64,000 nt of DNA from Achatina immaculata. Lineage: Eukaryota; Mollusca; Gastropoda; Stylommatophora; Achatinidae. The notes beneath the pieces were generated by a model. That model saw nothing but the letters and a program-made list of their open reading frames with translations. It was not told where the DNA came from and made no database searches. Position 1 is the first letter of the stretch. Every line of letters starts with the position of its first letter. A program made the translations under genes and the position numbers. Location of the stretch: contig CM019719.1 of the NCBI GenBank assembly GCA_009760885.1, positions 38,218,584-38,282,583 of the forward strand. Direction: 5' to 3'. Below, one piece after another: positions 56,086-64,000 of this stretch.

Positions 56086-56743
56086 GGAATAAGTGTTTTG
56101 AGTCATACTCATTTTCTTATATTTTTTTCTTAAGTCTTAAGTGTTTTGTATTTTTTATGTCTGACCCTACAACACCGTGTTCTATTACTTTACTGTGGGC
56201 AAGCCTCATTGCTTCCTATCTGCCATGTCCATCCTATCTAGTGTGTGGCTGTGTTGTATTATGTTATGGCATGTGGGAAAATTGTAACCTTATAACTGTA
56301 TGACTGTCGTGAGGTCGTACTGATACTGCATTACTCTACTGTGAGAACTGGGTGGTGATCATAAATGATGTATCTCTCAGTACAGATGCTATTATTTTTG
56401 TTTGTTTGTCACAGATGCAGGTTCTTTGTAGTTCTGTTACTGCTAGGAAGAAGAACCTTATGGACAGCTTGTCATCACTGTCAGAAAAATATTACAAAGA
56501 TCAGAATCAGTGAGAAGGAAAGCTAGTTCTTGTGGCGTATATCTTATCATCTTCATATATCTTATCATCTTCGAACTTATCTCTCAACATCTTTGCTGAC
56601 ACCTCAGATGGGAAACATCATGGTGTCCCCGAAGACTGCTTCTCAAACTATAGTGAAATAAGTGCTGCAAAGCGGTGACTAATAAGTTAAATGACTACAA
56701 ACCAACTGCCTGAGCATAACTGCAACAATGAGAAATTACACGC

Positions 56744-56999
56744 TCAATTATTTGGTGAACATCTATAGTCTACACTCAGTTATTTGGTGGACACCCACAG
56801 TCTAAGCTCAGTTATTTGGTGGACACCCATAGTCTATGCTCAGTTATTTGGTGGACACCCATAGTCTAAGCTCAGTTATTTGGTGGACACCCATAGTCTA
56901 TGCTCAGTTATTTGGTGGACACCCATAGTCTACGATCAGTTATTTGGTGGACACCCACAGTCTACGATCAGTTATTTGGTGGACACCCACAGTCTACAC
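56744..56999. repeat. 32-bp minisatellite, eight copies
   Basis: Unit: CAGTTATTTGGTGGACACCC followed by ATAGTCTATGCT, exactly 32 bp, with the most diverged copy at the left. A 24-bp stretch of the unit is identical to 55477-55500 in the nearby LINE remnant. Confidence 0.95.
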
Positions 57000-57849
57000 T
57001 GAAAAGTAAAAGCCGGAACAAGGAAGAGCAGATTAACCCTCTCCTCAAAACAACACTTGCAGTGTTGGAAGATCTTGCAAATCTGTGTGAATCAATTCCT
57101 ATGGCAATATTTATGTCAAGTCTACATAAAAATAGCACATTTCTGCCTCAACCCATATTTTTAAATTATAGTATAAACTCCAGCTTCTTTTTACTGAAAT
57201 TTCTCATAAAAAATCTTATATATCATGTGAAGTTCCTAAGTAGACCAAAGCAAATGACTTTCAACATGCAGTCAAATGTGTTCTAGTTTCACTTTCTTGG
57301 GGTTTAATTATACAGTTGAACCCATTTAATATCACATCGCTTTATGTCACAACCCGGATATTGTCACAGAAATCTGTATCCCTGGCTCACTCCCATAAGT
57401 AATTAATTTACTTTGCTCTGGTTAATATCACCCCGCTTATTAGCACAAATTGGTTATTGTAAACGTATTTTTGCACCTGGAGGAGTTAACGACCCCGCTT
57501 TATATCACAAACTGAGCAAGTACAAGCTATAAACATCTCACAAAGCATTATCACCATCGTGACTCATCAAAGAAGGGGCCAGCTGTATGGTCACCGAGTA
57601 CGTGCTGCATCATGTGCCTTCTGAACATGTGGGCATCAAAACTCAGGTGGTGTGAATGAAAGGCTTCCCACGGCCGCCCTTTCAAAACAACGTGATTAAA
57701 AACTGACTTCTTTCGGTCATTGTTTTCTTCTTCATCAAGATGTGGGCAGTGTTAATTTGGCAACGCGAATTTATAGTCGGTCATTCTCGAGTAATGTGCT
57801 GTGAATCGTATAGCCGGGAATTTCTCTCTGGTTTTCGTTGTGATAGATA

Positions 57850-58029
57850 ATGGCTACTAAATGCAAACATGTTGATCTAGATTTGAACAGTAAAATGGAT
57901 ATTCTGAAGCAAGTTGACGAAAAAGTTACGAGAAAAGACACAGCAGCTAAATTTGGAATTAACGTTTCAGTGTATCGAAACTTGTTAAAAACCAAGACAA
58001 AACTGAACGAAACTTTCACTCCTCTTTAG
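57850..58029 (+). pseudogene. N-terminal DNA-binding remnant of a Tigger/CENP-B-like transposase
   Basis: A 59-residue frame with KMDILKQVDEKVTRKDTAAK and FGINVSVY, a psq-type helix-turn-helix as at the N-terminus of Tigger transposases and CENP-B. It stops right after the first domain (FTPL and stop). The rest of the transposase, including the DDD catalytic core, is absent. The equivalent frame in copy 2 stops after 11 codons. Confidence 0.8.
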
Positions 58030-58169
58030 TTAACTGTAAGCGAAGGCGTGGGAGTTCTTACATGGTTCAAGCATACAAGTCGCTAGTTACAGCAAAAGCA
58101 AGGTAGACAGCAATGCCGATGATAGAGCTAATGACCTCATGGACCAGACGCCTATTAAAACTTTCTTAC

Positions 58170-58258
58170 GTTCTGTAAGCGCATTCGAGACTGTAAGCGC
58201 GAGACTGTAAGCGCATTCGAGACTGTAAGCGCATTCGAGACTGTAAGCGCATTCGTTC
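58170..58258. repeat. 18-bp tandem repeat inside Tigger copy 1
   Basis: About four units of GTAAGCGCATTCGAGACT, one of them shortened. Copy 2 has only one such unit (about 62912-62935), so the expansion happened in copy 1 after divergence. Confidence 0.88.
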
Positions 58259-58346
58259 ATTTACAGTATGCCTGACATGATGTAGGATGTTTTAGTGCTG
58301 GGTCGTGATTAAATTATTTTTTTTAATTAATAAACTAGTTATCACT

Positions 58347-58964
58347 TATCTTATCTTGTATCTTATATCCTTCCCGTGCCATTAAACGTTACACAGGGCT
58401 CGCAAGGTAGTTCGCCAATTTTTCCTGTCTTCGGCGAGCCTTTCAACCTCATCAAGGGATTTTATGTCTATTAATTTGGCCTTTCTTAACAATGTCCTCT
58501 TCAGAGTTTCACGCGGTCTGCCTCTTTTTCTTTGGCCTGTTGTGTTCCACTTGATAGCATGATTCGGGATTCTCTGATTGTTTCTTCTCATCATATCCAT
58601 CTCCTTTTCCTGATCACCCATGAGACTGGTTGTTGTTCAGTCATCTGTCTTATCTCTGCATTGTTCCTGAATTCGTTCCACTTGATGCCAAGTATTTTCC
58701 TGAGGCATTTGTTTACAAAAGTGTCTAATTTGTTGTCTTTCTTTAGTTGTTTTCCAGCTTTCACATGCATAAATGAGGGTGGATATTACATTTGAATTGA
58801 ATAGTCTTAACTTGGATTTTGTGCTTATAACTTTTGAATGTCATATGTTCTCAAGATTCTTGAAGATCGATGGTGCTTTTGCAATTCTAACTTCCTTTCT
58901 GGTGTCACCATCCTGATCTGTGTAGCTGCCAAGGCATGCAAACTGATTGACTTCTGATTGACTG
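58347..58964 (-). mobile_element. family A LINE nested in Tigger copy 1
   Basis: The minus strand carries the LINE 3' end with an ATAAGAT-type tail on the left and an open C-terminal frame at 58382-58621. AGTTATCACT flanks it at 58337-58346 and 58965-58974. The matching position in Tigger copy 2 (about 63018) is uninterrupted. Confidence 0.97.
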
Positions 58965-59344
58965 AGTTATCACTACACAATGTAAAATACTCATTTTTGT
59001 ACCACTACTGCGGACAAGTCAGATGCTGCTTGATTTTTATCTATACTGTAAGATAAAGGCTTACTATTTTATGATTAATATATTTTGTGATCAGTATATT
59101 TTGTGTCAGATGACGATAGGTTTGGTTGTTTGTTATGTGTTTAATGCAGCAGATGTTGGATGGACGGTCACACACACACGTGCGCATACACTGGCCCACT
59201 TAAAGCCCTTGTAATAGACTCCGTGTAATGTCAACTCCGTTTAATGTCTCCTTTTTTACGGTCCCGGCGATGTGACATTAAGCGGGTTCGACTTATATCA
59301 TAGTAAGAGTTACATTATATGAAAGAGTCTACAGGTCTTTAAAA

Positions 59345-60166
59345 AAACAGCAGTTATTTTCTTAATGTATGCCTACATTCCTTGCTGAATGAAAAGCTCA
59401 ATTCCATCTAGAGGTTTGTGATAATAAAGATATTTACATCTAATCTGAACCCAAATAAATAAATAAAATAAAATACCCATCGTCCCTAAATTAAGAACCA
59501 CTGAGCTAAACTATAAAACAAAACGAAAGCTGGAGGTCGAGGTCACACAATGTATAAGCCTACCTTTTGTTCTCTATATGAACCGTTAGGAGGGAAGCTT
59601 TTCTAAGGCACACAAAAAAAAAGTGGCGTACAACCCCAAAAATGATACTACATACACAAACCATAAACAATTATGCTCTTGTACGTACATGTGCGTTATA
59701 ACAACTAGTGAACTATATGGGGAAAATGGCACATTGAGAAAACACTGTCTCCTCTGTATCTCAATACAGAGATTATGTGCTTGAATCAAGAAGTAGATAC
59801 TACACATGCGCTCCCAGTGAACGAATATCAGCCCCATGAATCAGGGATCTGGCGAGAGATCTTAATGATCTTTAAAGATCTTAGTGATCCTTTCAAAAGT
59901 AATTCGTGGATTTTTTTTTAATTACTGTGGGTACGAAGTTTTAGAAAACATGGGCTACGCGTGAAGTATAGAAAGCCGCCGGAAGCAAAAAAATGAACAG
60001 AAGGGTGTGAATCTTGGTGTTCGTATCTATCGACAAGTGACAACGTTTTACATTCACTGAGAAAAGCAAACAACTCTTTGTCTCTACACACCCTGGCCAA
60101 ATATAGACCAAGAGAGCTTACACGCTTATCTGGTACTTTGGGCGTAAACGCTTGACATCCAGTGTG
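59345..60166. other. no gene seen
   Basis: Mixed-composition sequence between Tigger copy 1 and a minisatellite. The minus-strand frames at 59586-59837 and 59918-60175 have no recognisable family. Confidence 0.5.
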
Positions 60167-60530
60167 ATCCTTCACTTATCTCCTGCTATCTGTCATTGTC
60201 CTGTGTGAGCCTTCACTTATCTCCTGCTTTCTATCACTGTCCTGTGTGACCCTTCACTTATCTCCTGCTATATGTCACGGCAATCTACCATGCTTCACTC
60301 CTGGTATGTGTCACATTAATCTACCACGCTTCATTCTAGTTTATATAACAACAATCTATCCACGCGCCATTCTAGTTAATATAACAACGATCTACCACGC
60401 TTCATTCTAATTGATATAACAACGATTTACCACGCTACATTCTAGTTGATGTAGCAACGATCTACCACGGTTCATTCTAATTGATATAACAATGATCTAC
60501 CACGCTTCATTCTAGATGATATAAGATTCT
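60167..60530. repeat. two adjacent minisatellites, about 41-bp and 34-35-bp units
   Basis: Three units of about 41 bp (CCTTCACTTATCTCCTGCTA plus a TGTCA-rich end, 60167-60270) pass into about seven units of 34-35 bp (ATATAACAACGATCTACCAC plus GCTTCATTCTAGTTG, 60290-60530). Confidence 0.9.
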
Positions 60531-60545
60531 GTCACATTCTTGCAT

Positions 60546-60728
60546 TCATTCTAGCATCGATCTTACGGTGCTCATCACTATGGTGGAGTTAGCTGAAAGT
60601 TTGGCACTATGACAAGAAGGAAGGACATCTTCCCATTTTTTCTGCATATATTCCGGGATACGAAGAAAGCTACGATGAACTGCTTCCACCGGCACAGTCA
60701 TTAGGCAGAAGATCAAATCGCTCGCCAT
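60546..60728 (-). CDS. possible 5' coding exon of an unknown gene
   Basis: A 60-codon minus-strand frame starts MASDLIFCLMTVPVEAVHR and includes KKWEDVLPSCHSAKLS. A donor-like GTAAGA sits at 60559-60564 after STIVMST. I do not recognise a family and the start context is poor. It is not an obvious prominin exon: its donor would be phase 0, whereas the next prominin exon needs phase 1. It may be chance. Confidence 0.2.
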   Translation of the reverse strand: MASDLIFCLMTVPVEAVHRSFLRIPEYMQKKWEDVLPSCHSAKLSANSTIVMSTVRSMLE

Positions 60729-62111
60729 CTAGCGTTCGGGATTGGGATAGTGCCGTCCTTACACTCAGGCAACTGGGGCCCCTTCTCCGGAGGTTCCCCC
60801 GCTTATTATAAGCTCAAAAAAATAATGATAAAAATTATATATGCCTTATAAAATAGTTATAAATGACCTACAACAGGCCCCATGAATTTAATAATACATT
60901 TTAATCATTTTTAAAATATAGTCAGGGATCCCGCACAAACATTTGGCTGAGGGTCTGCACACCATAGGGACAGTCCTGATCCAAGATCAATCAACATAAC
61001 AACATCTTGCAGTTACTTTCCTCCTAAGACCCACTACCGTACATGTACCAGTACTAATGAGAGTAGGGCTGCACGCGTACGTTTCCTTACTTCCTAGCTT
61101 TGATGCCACTTTCCTGAATGTTCCATGCCCAAATCTTGCTAAGTAACACTTGAGGGGATTCTCAACACGCCCAACTGCGTGACAGGGATTATTACGGTAC
61201 ATGTTGAGCATACTAAAACATAATTATGCAGCATACATATATTTTGTACGTGACTGTAATGCTTCTTTCTGTTCTACCACTCAACTCTGAAGTGTAAACT
61301 GGGAGAAAAGACTATTACAGTCATGCCTAGGCCTTAAGGTTCGCTTAGATACGGACGTCTGTACTTACGGCCGAGGTCCACGGGACTATTTAATGTTTCT
61401 GTGTCATTTTATGACTATTCTCTACACACGCCATAAATTCATCAAAGAACAAGATAAGGAGATGAATAAACAAACTGCTTTATTATTTTGATGGTGCAAA
61501 AGTATAGATGTGAGTGTATGTACATTTTGATGGTTTGACATCCTGGCATATGAAATGCTCAGTGACAAGTCTGTTGAGATGCATAAGATATCGAGGGTTA
61601 TTATAGAAGGATATGATATACTACGCGTGTTGACAAAGACCTTGAGAGAAAGAAAGAGAGAGTGAGAGATAAAAGTTATTATAGTAATATCCTTTATTTA
61701 ATGTGCTTCATGTTTTGTGACTAATTTTCACATAGTTACCATAATAATCTGCACTCTGTTAGTACTTAAAGTGATGGTAAACGTGTCCATTCATCTTGTC
61801 ATAAATTATGTTAGTAAACAATGTGCCCTCTGAGATTTTATGCCTCATGTAGAAAAAATGTTGAACCCGTGTGTCGTACCGTCAAATCACAGAGTATAAT
61901 TTTCAATTCTCATATGAAAAATAGTAAACTTTAAATAAATCGCGAAAACAAACTCATGTAATGTTATCATATTTTTCTTCATTACTACTATCGGACGCAG
62001 TAACATAAAAAAACCTGAAAAATAAAGGTAGCAATTGTGTAATTTTTTTTAGCGCAGCATATAAAATTTCGTACGCTGTATGAGAGACAGAGACAGACAG
62101 ACACACACACA

Positions 62112-63312
62112 CAGTCGAACCCATTTAATATCACATCGCTTTATGTCACAACCCGGATATTTTCAAAGAAATTTGTATACCCGGCCAATTCCCATAAGTA
62201 ATTATTGGGCTTTACTCCAGTTAATATCACCCCGCTTACTGGCACAAATCGGTTAATGTCACCGTATTTCTGCACCCGGAGGAGTTAGAGGTATTAAAGA
62301 TTCCACTTTGTATCACACACTGGTTATAGCTATAAATATCCCACAAAGCCTTATCAGTTTCGCTACTCGTCAAAGAAAAGGCTGCCATTGGATCACCGAG
62401 TACGTGCCGCGCCAACTTTTTGAACATGCTGGCATCAAAACTCAGGTGGTGTGAAAGAAAGGCTTACTGCGGCCGCCCTTTCAAAAGAACATGATTAAAA
62501 ACCGGCTTCTTTTGGTCACTGTTTGTCTTCTTTATCAAGACGTGGGCAGTGTCAAGTTGGCAACGCGAGTTGACAGCTGGTCAGTCTCGAGGAATGTACT
62601 GTGAATAGTATGGTCCGGAATTTCTCTCTGGTTCTCGTTACATATAATGCCTACTAAACACAAACGTGTCGATCTGGATTAAAGCATTAAAGTGGACATT
62701 CTGAAGCAAGCTGATGAAAGTTACGAGAAAAGATAATGCGGATAAATCTGAAATTTATGTTTCAGCTGTAATGAAACTTGTTAAAAACCGAGACAAAACT
62801 GAACGAGACTTTCACTCGTCGTAGACAGCGCCACTGAGAACAGTAATGATAATGTCAGTGGGTCCATCACGGACCAGATGCCCACCAAACCTGTTTCTTA
62901 TGCTCAGTCTGGTGAGCGCGTTCGAGACTGTGCACTCGTTCATTTACACTATGCCTGACGTGGATAAGGACATTTTTAATATTGCAGTGTGCGTAAATGA
63001 CTTCTTGGTTAATAGACTAGTTACCATTACACAATGAAAAATCATGCTTTTTTTTTTTTTACTGCTTCTGTTGAAAAGTCAGATGTTGCTTGATTTTAGT
63101 GTTATTTATACTGTAATTTAATGATTAAGATTTACTTTATTTTGTGATTTTGTGTCCGATAACGATAGCTTTAGTTGTTTGTTATGTGTTTAATGTAACA
63201 GATGTGGGACACACTTTATACTGCTGAAGTTAAAGTTCTTGTAATGGACCCCGCTTAATGTCACCATGTTTTTTACGGTCTCCGACGATGTGACATTAAG
63301 CGGGTTCGATTG
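62112..63312 (+). mobile_element. pogo/Tigger-like DNA transposon, copy 2, uninterrupted
   Basis: The ends CAGTCGAACCC and CGGGTTCGATTG are near-perfect inverted repeats, and the whole interior aligns to copy 1 without the LINE. The DNA-binding frame starts at 62647 but stops after 11 codons. It is inserted beside a CA microsatellite. Confidence 0.88.
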
Positions 63313-63585
63313 CATATATTTTTTGGAGGGGGATACGCAGCTTATTGAGAAAATTAGTAATAACTGTACTTTGTGTCTGACTGCCCCCTATAACGACCAA
63401 CACACGGCCAAATCGACTTACAGCCAGACCCTTCCCCTCTCCCAGTCCTAAGTGCGCCCGGCACGAACGTATTCTGATTTTATCTTGCAGAAGTTTTCGT
63501 TTAACTCCTGTAGAAATTCTTCGCCAGTTTCGTTTACAATGTTTATTCATCGGCCTCCTGTGTAAAACTAATCCCCGAATCACTC

Positions 63586-63723
63586 GTTCCTGCTTCGTCG
63601 GAACATGTCAGCTTGCCAGCTCCTGTCAATGTTACACAAGTAAAGTCATCTGACGTTCCTGCTTCGTCAGAACATGTCAGCTTGCCAGCTCCTGTCAGTG
63701 TTACACAAGTAAAGTCATTTTGA
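63586..63723. repeat. 69-bp tandem duplication
   Basis: Two units beginning GTTCCTGCTTCGTC and ending AAGTAAAGTCAT, differing at only a few positions. Confidence 0.93.
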
Positions 63724-64000
63724 AAGCTCTTTAAGGTACCACTGACTCGTAGCTGTTAAAAAAAAAAAGTTTTGTGGATCGTTTATCTCATTCTTTAGCT
63801 GGAACCATTTCCCATGTTTTATCTCACTCTTTACCTGGAACCATTTTCCACTTTTATCTCATTCTGTTGAAATATAATAATAATAATTTTTCAAAATTCT
63901 AGCAACTATCAGACAGTTTCTACCAAAAAGCAGTACATTGCATTTAAACTTTTCTTCTTTTCTCCTCGAGATCAGTGTTAAAAGCGCGACAAAACAACAA

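Larger units (their letters stand above)
57313..59294 (+). mobile_element. pogo/Tigger-like DNA transposon, copy 1, split by a LINE
   Basis: The left end CAGTTGAACCC and the right end GGGTTCGACT are terminal inverted repeats that extend inward over about 25 bp (TTAATATCACATCGC against GCGATGTGACATTAAGC). The left end is preceded by TA, the target of the Tc1/mariner superfamily. Inside is a CENP-B-like DNA-binding frame (57850-58029). A family A LINE occupies 58347-58964. No DDE catalytic domain is visible, so it is non-autonomous. Confidence 0.88.
54534..64000. other. upstream flank; 5' exon(s) of prominin not found
   Basis: Holds a palindrome, a LINE remnant, two pogo/Tigger-like elements and several minisatellites, listed separately. 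I searched the minus strand for a signal peptide followed by a phase-1 donor and found no convincing candidate. 60731-62100 is gene-free to my eye. Confidence 0.5.

Noticed and set aside
56415..56511. Plus-strand segment after TTTGTTTGTTTGTCACAG that looks like a spliced exon
   Set aside because: The acceptor-like sequence is good, but the frame is short, ends in a stop and has no partner exon.
60987..61211. 74-codon minus-strand frame with several Cys residues
   Set aside because: No recognisable motif, splice support or repeat match; length is within chance for the local composition.

Overview
This is a eukaryotic, intron-rich, AT-rich genomic window. It looks like an invertebrate animal and probably a lophotrochozoan such as a mollusc. 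That is inferred from the mix of APE-type LINEs, tRNA-derived SINEs, pogo/Tigger, hAT and piggyBac-like elements and minisatellites; I have no species-level evidence. There is no bacterial-style gene content, operon, rRNA gene or CRISPR array.

One host gene is clearly present: a prominin (CD133-family) gene on the minus strand. I could place 24 coding exons, from 54533 down to the stop codon at 4324. They join in a continuous frame, with a splice signal at every boundary, into 833 residues. This covers five membrane-spanning segments, the Cys-rich cytoplasmic loop, two large extracellular loops rich in N-glycosylation sequons, and a tyrosine-rich cytoplasmic tail. Only the N-terminus (signal peptide and the first few dozen residues) was not found; it lies in 54534-64000 or beyond the window.

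Layout. 1-4323 is the 3' flank or 3' UTR, with two minisatellites. 4324-54533 is the gene, whose introns are filled with retroelements. One LINE family (family A) has a 785-codon copy at 28685-31080 and at least eight 5'-truncated relatives. There are two copies of a second family (B), five of a third (family 3), and single degenerate copies of others, including an RNase H-bearing LINE and one with a restriction-like endonuclease. The introns also hold SINEs, a piggyBac-like element, hAT-like MITEs and several tandem repeats. 54534-64000 is upstream flank with a 76-bp near-perfect palindrome, a LINE remnant, two pogo/Tigger-like elements (one split by a family A LINE) and more minisatellites.

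The genes do not form a pathway. The window is one membrane-protein gene carrying a dense record of transposition. The clearest signals are insertions with readable target-site duplications, nested insertions, LINEs landing inside tandem repeats, a GC-rich composite repeat of unknown origin at about 17.5-18.6 kb, and the unusual Tyr-rich, PPxY-bearing prominin tail.
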